Of a stretch of 64,000 nt of DNA, positions 38,201 to 50,223 are shown one piece after another (the first letter of the stretch is position 1; each line of letters starts with the position of its first letter). The stretch is from Dipetalonema caudispina. Its lineage: Eukaryota > Nematoda > Chromadorea > Rhabditida > Onchocercidae. The notes beneath the pieces were generated by a model, which made no database searches, was not told the DNA's origin, and saw nothing but the letters and a program-made list of their open reading frames with translations. The translations under genes and the position numbers were made by a program. The DNA is taken from positions 1,815-65,814 of the forward strand of contig JABVXV010000148.1 of assembly GCA_013365325.1 (NCBI GenBank), in the 5' to 3' direction.

Positions 38201-41200
38201 CTCTTTCAATGTTTGATATAAAATTTTTAAATTCTTTTGATTTAGGCTTGCATTGCATGTTCTGATCCGCTATTAGCACGTACGGGTATTGCAGTGCCAT
38301 GCGATGCGGCACTGTGCAAAAATCACCTCCATGTCACTTGTGCACAAAGGTAACCGTTCCCGCATAATAAAGGACGAACTAAAGGCTTCACAAGTAAAAC
38401 AAGATATAATCTGTCGAAAACAGGATGTGCAACTTTAGAATCTTTCAGGTTAGGTTTATTGATCGATAACACAGAGAATAGCGTCGATCCGAACTTGTCA
38501 AATAGCACGAATACAAATAGTAATAAGTAATGTTTAAATTTCCATTCATTTATTTCTCCTAACATTTAAATCTATAAATTTCTGATTTCCGATCATCTTT
38601 ATTTATATGTACTTAATGGTGATAGAATTCAGTTCAGTTTAACGGGAAAAGATGAAAAGAATATAAGAAAAAAAGCACGAAGGAAATTTAGAATTTTCTA
38701 CAAGTAAAAATTAAATAATTCCAGTCTCACAGCATATGATGTCGAAACAGTAGATCCACTTTATTTAACTTGCAAGCGCCATGCGAATGAGAATCTGATG
38801 AAGCAGCGAAAAGCAGTGTAAGTAACTACAATATTATCGTCGAATTTTTTTAATTGATTATCTGCTGTGTTTTATAAGGCTTGACGTCATTTCTTACTGG
38901 AACGGAATGGCAACAAGTTTAGTGCTTAATAGTACACAAAAAAACGTGAATTATCACATGAAAGTATGGGCGGAGTTATGTTTTCCACATCAGAAGTTCC
39001 GACGAATTACATAGTAGTTTTGAAGGTGTGAGTTGGTGTATAAGCAGGAGGAAGCGCGAATGTTGGGAATCCGAAGACGAGTACTCAGTGAACGGGAGGA
39101 ACGAAAAAGGTTGATTATACGAAGCAGATTTTATCAAATCTTTCCATACCAAATTATTGCAAATTTTTTGTCCTAGATTACGATGAATTTCATAGCACGA
39201 AATTAAATTTCGATTTCATAAAAGTTGACACGTTGGTATTACAGGATACAAATGTTGGAAAGGCACAAAAAGGCTATGAAAAACCTGGAAGGTATCACAA
39301 TTGCTTGGCCCGAGGTTTCTTTCAATTCGGTTCTATAGGCTTTTAAACTTATGAAATTATTAGTTTATCTGGCCGGTGTTATTCTACTACTGATTATAAT
39401 CTGCTTACTGGCAAGCCGCAAAACTAAGATGGATAAGGTCAGGACGTATTGGTGGATGACCTACTAGCTGTAGTGGACAAGTCCTGTAGTTGGTATATAT
39501 GTTTAAATGCTCACTCAAAATAACTGAACACAATTTTTTTATTGCAGCATGACAACAAGCGTCCGCGTTTGTTTCATACAAGTGCTCAGTATCTCGAATT
39601 GTTTTCTGAGAAAGCGAAAAGTAATGGAATAAGTCGGCAGAAATTTTTGGAAAATTTCGTCAAAGTTGACGGCGCTCAATTACCATATCTTCCTCCTGGT
39701 TTTTCGAGCGAATTTATTGAGTTAGCTGATTTTTTGATCAATTTTTTAAATTATATCTTTTAGCTGTAAATTTTTATTGTTTTTTCGCAACGAACAAACT
39801 TTCTCCAAATTGCTGAGCATAAAACGAAAATAGCGTACTGTTTGGTTGAACGTTTTATATTTTCCCGATTCCGAATACCTTCCAGGAATGATATGAGCTG
39901 TTCTTTGTTCCCAAGTTGCCTATTATGTTTTTTCTCTTTATTCATTGCATTTCTAACATTTTGTAAAGGTATTTCAATCATCGTAAGAATGTTATTCCAA
40001 AAGAAACTGAAAAGCTGGAAAAACTGAGACGGGAGAACGAAAAATTGCGAGCTGAACAAAAAAAGCTACAAGAATTATTACAGGTGGTTCTGTTTTGCTG
40101 TTTGATTTATACTGTTTTGTTGGTTTGTCAATATTTGCAAGCAGTTTTGAATGTTCTTTTATACTTGTTCTCATATGAAGTATTATTTTTGATAACGTGA
40201 TTGGTTTATTGCATTCCAAACATAAATCCTCTTTGGTAATAAGAGCAGGTTTGGCGCGGAAATGAGATCCGTCATGCAGTTATGTTTTTATGCTACCTGC
40301 ATTACGACATTTTCAGAAACCTGTAGTTACGTTTTTTGATGATTCAAAAGTGCTACAAGAGTGGTATGAAACACTACATGCTTTGGGATTGCGAAAGCTT
40401 GAAAAGCCAACACCGCCAGTTGAAAACAAAGCAAAGTACTGGTTTGAGTTATTTTACAGGATTAAATTTGTAGACTTGACTTCATTGGAACTAAGTTTGA
40501 GGCATGTTGACCGCTACTCGCTTTTAGCATTTGGCAGTTCATTGCTTTGGGAGCAGTAGAAGGAAGATGTCAAATGGTATGGTAACCTCAATAAATGATG
40601 AAAAGGTTTCTCAGTGAAATCCGAGGATTTCAAGAGACTTGCACTAATCTTGTGATAATTGTCATCATTTATACTTTTTTGCAGGAAAAACACTCCGAAA
40701 AAATCTCAAAGCTTTCTAACGGCAAAAAGTCCTTCCACCAGCAAAGCTTCTACATCAGCGAAAGTGCTCGCAAGAAAAAAAAATTCATTAGACAATATCG
40801 CCATTGAGGGAATCGATTTGAAGATAAATTTCTGCGATGAGTGCAAAAAGGTTTGCATAATCTTTGTCGTAATAAATATTGTTTTAATTGAAAAATCTGT
40901 TCTGATTTGGACAAGGCCTATCGTTTAGTCTCGTCCATCAACAATATCGACTAATGTTCTATGCTGTATCTCGTTCAGTATTTCATTTCATGACATGAAA
41001 TCGAGAAGTTTGAGAAGATGACTGATGGAATATGACTCACTTAAAAATTGGGACTTCCAAAACGTATTTAATGGTTTTAAAAAGAATAACGATTTTTTTC
41101 AGACTACTGAGCAGCACTTGATGACTCAATGTGATAAATGCCATAAATATTATCATTTGGCATGTTTGGAACCACCTTTGATGAAAATGCCAAAGAAGAC

Positions 41201-42651
41201 AAGTACTCAGGGATGGATGTGTTCATTCTGTTGTGATGTAAGCAGTGACAGCGATGCGGAAATGGTGAGAGAGTGTCGGACACCAATCCTAAGAAAGAAA
41301 TTCTGGAAGACAGACTTGCCAGTTTAAATTTACCAAATACTCTTTTACAAGCTTACCTAGATATTATCCGTCTTTTATGTTAATATCAAATTTCGATATA
41401 CTTGCTAATTGACAGTAGTTGCCTTCTCAATTGCATTTTGTGAACTTCTGTAGAACATTGGCTTCGCCAGTGAAAGATTAGAAGAATTGTCTTTAAATAA
41501 TTATGTGCAAAACTTTGAAGGGAAAAATATTGTATGGTGGTCCGAGAAAGTTACGGGATCGATCTTTGGCTTCGGAAAAGCGAAAAGAAGCGGAAAAAGT
41601 AAGCAGATTAGTGTTACATTTTAAACAAACTTTTCTCCTTGTTGTATCAATATATGTTATGCATTATTTTGAAGGCTGAATGCCAAGCATTCAAAGCAGC
41701 AATACTTTCTGCGAAGCAGTCCAAAACCGATGACAAATATCCGAACAAAGCTACTCCATTCGTTAGTTTTTCAGTTATTTTTTGACCTATATCCCTCAAA
41801 TAGAATATGCGAATTAGTATGCTTACATTTCCTATTCAGGGTATTACGTTAACTTTTGCTGATTTACAAAGAGTTAAATAGTTTTTATATGTGTTAGGAA
41901 GAAAGAGCAAAACTACCGCTAGTTGTTCAGTTCAGTGGAATATAAAAAAATTATTGCAGCTCTAAAAATAAGATGTAGCTGTAGATAATTGTGACAGACT
42001 GCCTGCAATTTTTTTTTCTCTTCATTTTGGTTCAAATGCAGGCGAATTAATCAAGTTTTTTAGATCTGTGAGATTCTTTTTTAAGAAGTGTTGTTTTTCA
42101 AGGGTTTGGTAACATTTTCAGGCCTCGCCAGACGAAACAAAGAAAACTACCAATTCTACAAATCATTCAACTCCAACGGCTGTTACTCGTAAGCGACGTA
42201 TTTCAGATCATTCAAAGAAAAATTCTTTTGGTGATTTTAACGGGATCCATCAGCATAATAATTCGGTTGGTTCTCATTTCTTTTGTTTAAGCAGAAGTTA
42301 CCAATTTTCCAGAGCTTTATAACTTTGGTTCTTTCAAGAAGAAGGAGCTAACTTAAACTAATGTTTTCTAAAACGACAGACATTCAACTTATCTTATAAT
42401 GCATTTGCTTTTGATTTTCAATCAGATTCAAGTGGATAATGCATAAGGAATTAAAAAAGGATAATTCTAAGGTGGTTTGCTTGTTTGTATAACATCTTGT
42501 GCTTCAGGTTGCAAAAAGAGTTCCTAGCTTATCACCGGTGCCTCATATGCCAAAACGAAAGCGTCGTCGCAGTGTTAATTCGTTGCCGCCCACACTCCCA
42601 AAGTTCAAATCAAATGAAACTGCTCATTTAAATGAGGTTGCTCAAAGCTAA
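35233..42651 (+). CDS. phf-14: PHF14 homologue, PHD / extended-PHD finger chromatin reader
   Basis: Twenty-two phase-consistent exons from ATG 35233 to TAA 42651 give about 810 residues: 35233-35272, 36000-36098, 36347-36492, 36591-36627, 36750-36868, 36990-37063, 37316-37491, 37782-37906, 38246-38349, 38449-38526, 38725-38817, 39026-39109, 39245-39314, 39548-39720, 39969-40083, 40317-40435, 40685-40850, 41103-41264, 41521-41598, 41675-41761, 42122-42265, 42508-42651. An acidic Ser/Glu N-terminus precedes a C4HC3 PHD finger (about 152-207, ending WFCEAC), a zinc knuckle (YCELCPN), an extended PHD (CIACSDPLLARTG to YLTCKRH, about 273-345), a coiled coil (about 480-511), a second PHD (about 600-655, FCDECKK to WMCSFCC) and a basic tail with PKRKRRRS. 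PHF14 is a nuclear histone-binding protein. The donor of exon 5 (ACA|GTAAAA) is the least certain junction. Confidence 0.95.
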
Positions 42652-43166
42652 AGTGAAAAGATACTCGCCACACTGAAGTTTTTAGAAGGATTGTGATTTC
42701 TTAGTTTATTTAATTTTACTGTGAAGAAATGTATAAGAGGTAAGATTTTTTTTTTTCGATTTCTAAGAGTTGTATTTCAGAAAACAATTGTCCTTCTATT
42801 AGATCTATCCTGTTTATATCGTATTTTTAATTGAATTTCAAACATATTTCGTTCATGGTATCTTCTGAAATCAATTGTTCTCAACTTTTTTTGTGTACTT
42901 TCTGACATACCTCGGGAGTAATGTTTTCTGTTCAGGACTTGTTGTTATTTGTGACTTTGGAGGGTAAGGATGGATGTTGATTACATTTAACTAGTTGAGG
43001 TGTAAGAATTATCAAATTTATCACTGCATGTTTCGTGGCATGGTCTTCTTTTTTATAAAAATGATGTGATACAGTGTATCTAATATTTAGCAACAGTGAA
43101 AAATATTCGCTCAAAAATACGAGATATTTGCTGTGTAACTGTCCATTTAAAATGTCCTTTTACTCG
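42652..43166. other. Convergent 3' regions
   Basis: 3' UTR of the PHF14 homologue meeting that of the small minus-strand gene. T-rich at 42751-42757. The minus frame 42932-43114 has no support. Confidence 0.5.
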
Positions 43167-43801
43167 TTATTGCAGATTGCGATGTAGTTTTGCAATAAGC
43201 GTTAACAGGATATTAGCGGTCAGCATCGGGAAATAGCCATCTCTATCAAAATTCATCAGATTTTCATTCCTCTGAAGCTTATCTTGTTTTGCTAATTCTT
43301 CTACATCAGCTTGAATTTCAACACTTTTTTCCTTCGAATTTTCAGTGAAGAAGAAAGGAAAACATTAAGATTGTTTTCAGTGTGAATAAAGAATTGTTTT
43401 ATTTTGGGACGAAATTTCTTTGTAATACACGTAAAAAACGCTCACAATAATTATGAAGGTTTTGGGTCATTAAAAACGTTTCAAAATGTTGAAATCACAG
43501 ATTAATGGGTGACTTGTAGTTTGGATACAGGAATGAGGGGATTTTTCTATTTAATCCAGTTTATTTGTTTAATACCTGGAGGTTTTTTGGTCTGTTGTTG
43601 CCATTAGCTTATTAAAACATTGTAAGGGCTTACTTCAGGAAACATCTCCGTTGCTTAATCGTCATTGGAGAATGCATTACCATTAGTCGGAAGTGCTGAA
43701 AGACCATCCGCTGTTGATGGCTGAGTGCTAATTGGATCTGCTTATTAAGAAAAGCAAAAAAGAAAAAAAAAGACCCGGGTGTTCATTTTCCGGAAGGAGT
43801 C
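43167..43801 (-). CDS. Small novel protein built from tiny exons (5' end not found)
   Basis: Four exons join in phase: 43801-43775 (27 bp), 43740-43681 (60 bp), 43607-43576 (32 bp) and 43331-43167 (TAA), giving 93 residues plus a missing N-terminus. The sequence runs LLPENEHP, then a Ser/Thr/Pro-rich linker (STQPSTADGLSALPTN), then a charged helical stretch (SVEIQADVEELAKQDKLQRN) and a hydrophobic C-terminal segment (FPMLTANILLTLIAKLH). No family is recognised; the C-terminal segment could be a weak membrane anchor. The first visible exon starts in phase 1, so an upstream exon must exist, either in the 75 bp before or antisense within the SDHAF3 gene. Each intron uses an AAG or CAG acceptor. 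Confidence rests on four consecutive phase matches and coding-like composition. Confidence 0.5.
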
Positions 43802-43875
43802 CTGCTAATTTTTTATCGGAAATCTATTTCAATCCAGTCTTCCTAGATCTGATATTGAATAATTGTATATGTTAG

Positions 43876-45139
43876 ATGTCGGAATTAAAAGGTATGGCAT
43901 TGAGGACGACAAAGGTTCTCGCAAATGCGGAACGTTTTCCCCTTGTATTATACAAGCGAATTCTGAGGTATGTTAATTAATGTGTATGTAAAACAAAGTA
44001 TGAAGTATTTCCTTATCACAATCATTTAATCTGATAGTTCTGGATGGTGAGATAACTACAAACTCAAATACAATTCCGAAAAGAGTTTTATTAAATTTCT
44101 TGAAAGATGTCCGTTCATTTCATCGTACCATTTCTTTTTTAATTCATCCATACTGCTTATCACTTGGTTTTTTTTTTTCTTTTTTTTTTTTTTGTAATTT
44201 TCATTTCCTGTCAAATGAGTTTGTCACTGATGATTTCCTAAGAGCATTCCATTCGTGTTTGATAGCGGTGAGTTTAATGTGAAGTAGTCGATACTTCATT
44301 TAGCTTTGGTACTTTTGCAATCGAAGTTTCACTTGATGTACATAAATACTGATCCCTTCGGATATTTCATATTCGGAATTATTTAATATGCATTACTACT
44401 AATGATTTACTTTCGTTTTCTTTTATTATCTTTTATTGTATTCATATTTTTACTTAAAGAAAATGCGTTACTAATAAGGTTGTTTTGCGTCTGCTGTTTT
44501 CATAATTAAAAATTTAGGAAGAATATAGTTTCATTGTTTTAGATGAGAGGAAGTTAATCTTTTTGTTTCAAGATTACATTATGGCCTGCCAAAAGAAATG
44601 CGCATGATCGGTGACGAGTATATAAAAAATGAGTTCCGAAAGCACAAAAATATTTCACCTGAACAGGCTCTAATATTCTTAAAGGAATGGAAGGTGAGTA
44701 CTTATTTTATTAAACATTCATTTGCTTATCCACTAAATTAATTTTTATAATTTTTCAATCATTACTGTTTCGAATCCGTGATGAAAGACTTCATTCATAT
44801 TTTGTAAGTCAGTCTAAAATTTAACGCATCAATGAGATAGAAAATGTGGATAGATCTTATTTATTTGTTAACATTTATCACTCAGATGATCGAATCGATA
44901 TTGTTGATAGTGTGGACAGTTAAAATATTGCTATATGATGCGTAACAAAAATGAATATTGATGGTATTTACATCATTCAGGAATACTCAACGGTCTTATC
45001 GAAACAGCTCTCTAATCGTGGCATTGCAAAAGGGATCTTAGGCGTCAATTTGAATTTCACAGTGTTGGATAGTTTACAAGAAGACCAACTTTGGCAGCTG
45101 TATAATTTAAAAATGGAAGCAGAAAAACCAAAGAAGTGA
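43876..45139 (+). CDS. sdhaf-3: Succinate dehydrogenase assembly factor 3 (SDHAF3/ACN9), LYR family
   Basis: Three exons, 43876-43967, 44573-44693 and 44981-45139 (TGA), give 123 residues, the usual length (about 125). The LYR-type motif reads LVLYKRILRLHYGLP, that is LYK rather than LYR; then MIGDEYIKNEFRKHKNISPEQ and FLKEWKEYSTVLSKQL follow the conserved ACN9 pattern. SDHAF3 acts in the mitochondrial matrix with SDHAF1 to protect the iron-sulphur subunit SDHB during complex II assembly. The ATG is preceded directly by TTAG, a possible trans-splice acceptor. Intron 1 (605 bp) contains an in-frame coding-like stretch ending at GCG|GTGAGT (about 44213-44270) that was left out because exons 1 and 2 already join exactly on the family alignment. 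Confidence 0.93.
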
Positions 45140-47151
45140 TAATAGTGATAAACTGTTAGTAATAGAAACTCTTATTGTTTATAGATGTTTGTAAGATGTA
45201 AATTCGCTAGTGTATATTTTAGAATTATGTAATACGTTTATTGAACCTACTTTAAGAAGTTGAAAGCCTCAGGCTGACAGAAGGAAAAAATCGGAATACG
45301 AGGAAAGGGTCGTACGGGGCTTATTGTTGGATATATTCGAAATTATTTAGCTTTTTTCTTGAATCCAGCAAAAACAATCCTTTTCAAAGTTATCGTGAGT
45401 ATTATCGAACGTAATAAACTTATTATTGCTTCTTTTTTTCCAGTGATTTGTTATAAGTCAACAAATAAAGCATTTCAGTAACTTGTGGAAATTTTAAATG
45501 AAGTCGAACAAAGTCTGTTGCTCCTGTTTTAAGTTAATTCGATTAGCATCATAGCGCTTACTGAAGAAAGCCTCCGAAATGTTCTGAGAATCAGATAATT
45601 GATATCAGCAAATTTTGGGGATAGGTTATTTAATTCCAAAAAATGTTGAAAAAAAAAGTAGAATATGAGAGTGCTAGTAGTTAGTCTCCACCATAAAAGA
45701 CATTAATATTAGTACAATCAGTTCAGCAGATTGAATTTAATGCAAATTCTTGAGTAGATGTGAGAAGGGATGAGATATCAAGATATTGTTAGCAAAATGG
45801 GGTGAAAGTTCAATGTGGATTGTAACCAAATAGCAATTGATAGGTATGCTTATTAATGAAATCAATGTATTTCAGAGATCTCTAAGACTCCAGCAAAGCA
45901 TACGATTTGAGACTTTGATGAACTACATCAAAATATGAATGGACCGAATCATATTTGTCAATCAGAAAGGGCAAAACGGAATGTTTGATCATCTGCCAAG
46001 TACAGTTAGATTTGATTCTTAAACATCAATTTTTCATGAAGGACAAGCGTAATTGGGATGATTTTTTTTTTCTTGTACATTTACGACACTTTTGTGAAAG
46101 TCATACAAATAAGTGAACTATCGCTGAAGGCGATATATGTATCATATATGAAATGACTGACGTATTATCTCCGAATTGAATAAATATTTCATTACAAACA
46201 GGAAATGTGTTATTTTTGTGATTTATTGTTACAACTGTTGCAAAAGTGCTTTATTGAACAGACATTTTCCTAAAAAATGGTTTTTTTTTTTTTCAAGAAG
46301 CTGTGAAAAATGAAAAAAATATTCCAAATAAAATATTATAAGAGTTTAAAAAATTTACATCAGTTCATGAGAATATTTGGATACATGCTGAGTTATTGAT
46401 GCTTGATAAGAGCAATAAATAGCTTCCATTTGCAGAAATCTCAACATCCATGTAACATTCTTAACTCAGTCCTTGAAAATCTTTTTAGTTCTATTTCAAT
46501 TCATTCAGTAAAAAAATATCATTGATCCAGACAATTGATTCAATCAATAATGCCATTAAATATTGGACCAGAAGATGACATTTTCGGATAGTTAACTCAC
46601 CACTTGTCTGACATGTCTTATAAATTCATAAATTACTGTCCACTTAATGTAGAGAACTTTCTCTGTATAAAAAAAGAAAGAGAATAATCTTCCTGGAACT
46701 ATTCAAAATTCCTTCCTGATTTTTTCCCTTGATCAATCCAGAACTGTAATCCTTCTTTCTCTCATTTTTTGTTAGAATAGTCCATATTTGTTATCTTTAT
46801 GCGCTATCTGTTTTTTTTTTACTATTTATGTATATTTTGTTTAGAAAAACTTGAAAAGTATGAAGGCAGGTTATCGAATTAACTTATCGAACACATTTTA
46901 AATATTGTTTTGATTAAAAAATTCCTTATTTTTGCATCTTGCGTGAGATGAAAAAAGTATTTTCAGCAAAAAAAAGTTTTATCACAGCATAAGAGAAGAT
47001 ATTACATAATGAAACTACGAAAAAGAATGGAAATGCAACAATAAACGTAGCATATGAAAAGATTTGTTTAAATATCTTACCTTCTGTGGATTTAACATCT
47101 ATCAATAAAGTATTCAGTGAGTATCTGAAGACTAAAAAACGAGGCAAGAAA
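45140..47151. other. Intergenic, 3' of SDHAF3 and of the TMEM72-like gene
   Basis: No supported gene. Poly-T runs at 46065, 46282 and 46813. A minus-strand stretch at 47057-47100, flanked by GTCTTCAG and GGTAAGA, resembles a short internal exon but lies beyond the TAA at 47152; it may belong to the 3' UTR. Confidence 0.5.
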
Positions 47152-49462
47152 TTATTTCTCATTAGGAAAAACAGACATAATTTCTAACAAATTATTAATC
47201 TGCTGTTTGATTCGAGAATACTGCTTATCTGCTTGAAAAACATCTGGAAGCTCAACCATTTGATATGGATTGAAAAACTAATTGTCCTTCTAATTTTTCA
47301 AAATGTCCACCTCTTCAATAGAACTTGGAAGAGAAAGCGGAAAGAAATTTGTACAGAAGTGATAAAATACAAATAGAAAGAAGAAACAGGTAAGAGAATT
47401 ATAAATCTCAATCGTTTCAAAATAAAGGATTTCAAAAGTGAGACGATAAAAAATTTCTTTAATACTTTGATACATGAAATTTCATGCGAGGGTTCTTCGA
47501 ACTGTTTGCACATCTGATTCGCTCTCATGTGCTACTGACATTTTCTTTAATTGTACCGGTTTCAACAGATATAAAATAGCTGTTACGGCGAGAAAGATAC
47601 CTGGAAATGAAAAACCTAAAATATTCTTACATTTAAAGCGAAAAATGAGTACTTTGGTATCACTTATGCGCATCACTATTGTTCGACAAATAATGTACAC
47701 CGAAAAAACTGAAATGAAAAAAGAAAATTGATCCGAGAAAATTTAAATTGACAACTTTATCGATGAAAAAGCATCCATTGCATATAAGTGATATAGATTA
47801 ATCTCTAGCATGACCAGCATCCAACACTATTTTCTTGGCTCAAATGAAATTTCCAAAGTTACTAGTCCAACATTCATATCGAATTTGATGAATTAAATTA
47901 AACACCTGGAGCAATGCTTGATTGTGTTAAATTTGGGTAGAAACAAAATATGGCAAAAAATGAATACAATAATCCACGTTTAATACCATCAAAATTCAAA
48001 ATCAATGTAAATACTCGACAACAAACACCTTCAACTCTGCAAAGAAAAGAAAAAAAAGCTTAATTTTCATCTCAATGAAAGGTTAACATCGTCTAATTGA
48101 TGCTACTGTTCTTCTGCTTTTTAAAATCCTTTGTAATTTACCTCTATATGAAATTCTACCTATTGCAGAAAATGATAACCATATGTTTGAAAAGGCAAAT
48201 GATTAAAGCTAAGATAAAAAAAGTCTACCATCGACAAAAATTATTTCTTTTTCTAAGAAATAAACAAAAATTACTTCTAAGAAGTTATTATTGAAAGAAT
48301 ATAAAACGGAAAATTTTTGATTTACATAACATGAAATGAATAAATGGTAGATAGTATTGATTTAAAAAAAAAAAAAAAAAAAGAAAGGAAGAAAACAAAC
48401 CCGCAACATAATCGGATAATATAGCCTGCTTCAAGCAAAAATAATGGAATACCAACGAAAGCCAAATATATTCCAAATGAAAATGAATTGATTGATAGAA
48501 TTGAATCAATCGATGATAACCAAACCACTCAAATGATTCTCAAAATTTACCCTATTACATAATGCTTTATCAACCAACTTAATGAATTCCAATTTTGTTT
48601 CAGTAATTTGCGTAGTCAAATGAATGCTTCAATCGTTTATTATTGGTGTGAAATAAACAGCCCAGTAATAATTACTTCAAAGATAAGGATCAATAATAGG
48701 CTTGTTGTTCATATTTCTTTTATTTATTCGAATTTGAGCAATGCTTATTTCTTGTCAAGAACTGTCGTATCACGAAGATTTTAAAATAAAATGGTTTTGT
48801 TCAATATGTTTAAATAACTTTAACAACAGGTTTACCTAATCGGATTATAATTAACAAAGAAGATAATTATCAAGCCAGAAATTTTCAACAAAATTTAGAA
48901 TATTACACATGAATTTTTCAAAAATTACTCAACTAAATTCGAATTTCTCTTTTCGAGTACCACTTTAAAAACCGATTTAACATTGGCAAACACAGGAACT
49001 AAGAGTTACGTTTTTTTGGAATATCAAATAATACAGCCTCATTAGATACCAATTAATTTGTCCTCAATATTTCGAAGTAGTACTAAGTGAAAATCCAAAC
49101 TCGTTGGAAGTATACTTTTGAAAAGTGAATTAGTATAAAGGATATCAATAACTAACAGATGAAAGAATATTAATACTCTAACATCTCCGGTCTCAGATTA
49201 TAAAAATAACTTCAGAACTTTTCACAAAATAACTGTTAGATTATTTGAAGTAAATTTTAGGAAAGGTAAACGATCAACGATCCATTATATGTTTATCTGG
49301 TAGTAATGGTAATGAATATTTCTACTATTCTATGTTCAAATCCTTACCTAAAATTGTTAACAAACCAACACCTGTACGTATCGGTGTTAAATATTTACAA
49401 AAGTGATAACGATACATATACGTACCGTCCACTTCAGCTGAACCACTCCCAATATCGGACAT
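47152..49462 (-). CDS. TMEM72-like four-helix membrane protein
   Basis: Exons 49462-49348, 48527-48401, 48036-47906 and 47600-47536 plus 47277-47152 (TAA) are phase-consistent, about 187 residues. ATG 49462 starts MSDIGSGSAEVDG; helix 1 is in RTGVGLLTILVVWL, helix 2 in FGIYLAFVGIPLFLLEAGYI, then VEGVCCRVF, helix 3 in GLLYSFFAIFCFYP and helix 4 in GIFLAVTAILYLL. Order, spacing and the Glu inside helix 2 match vertebrate TMEM72, a protein of unknown function. The 3' end is ambiguous: exon 4 also reads on to a TGA at 47482 (163 residues, ending in RRTLA), whereas a phase-0 donor such as TCA|GTAGCA allows the well-composed 41-codon last exon at 47277-47152. Exons 1 and 2 are 820 bp apart. Confidence 0.75.
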
Positions 49463-50223
49463 TACAAGGACCTAAAATAATGACGTTCATAAAATTTTAT
49501 GAATAAGAATGTGAGCTTCAAATAGAGCAGGCTAAATTAAGTGCTCAATTCATTAATGATTAAAAAAAAGTGTATTTTCCAAGGAATAATAGAAGATTAA
49601 GATTTCTAAATGATAAAGTTAGGGCTTTTGAACAGTTATTGATAATGTTGTAAATTACATTAAGCATCACATAATCAGATGTTGTAGAAAGAAAACAATT
49701 AATAAAAATTATTTTAGCAATCAAAAAATTGATACTTTTATTCTTTCTCATAGAAATCAAAAATACCTTCAAAGAGAAAAATAAGGCACTTTATAGATTA
49801 GAGCATTTATACAAATCAGTAAAAAAAAAAATAGATGGAAATGAATTTATAGGGAAAATAAAACGATAAGCCAAACAAACAGAAGACAAATTTGCAGCAA
49901 TAAACTGATAACTATGAAAGAGACTTCTTACCTTGGATGATATCTTATCTAATACTCCCAATAAAATTCCTTGCTCCTTATTTCCATTAAAAAAAAAAAA
50001 AAAAAAAAGAAAGAAAAAACATACTATACGAAACGCACCGAATGATAATTAACAGTAATAATGCACAAATAAAGCAAAATCAGAAGAAGTGAAATACCAG
50101 ATACCGTAAACAACAACTTGTAAATATAAATCATCTATCAGAACACCTTTTTTTTTAGGAAATTGTTTAAACAAGTGCATTACGAACATCCATAACTAAA
50201 TAAATACAACAAATACTGAAGTA
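49463..50223. other. Intergenic
   Basis: Spacer between the TMEM72-like start and the 3' end of the CHY gene. Poly-A tract at 49989-50008. The minus frame 49560-49772 is AT-driven. No gene seen. Confidence 0.55.

Noticed and set aside
44100..44282. Coding-like stretch with a GTGAGT donor inside SDHAF3 intron 1
   Set aside because: SDHAF3 exons 1 and 2 join exactly on the family alignment; no good acceptor in frame.
44765..44790. TTCGAATCC string as a tRNA B-box
   Set aside because: No flanking T-arm stem, A-box or cloverleaf can be drawn.
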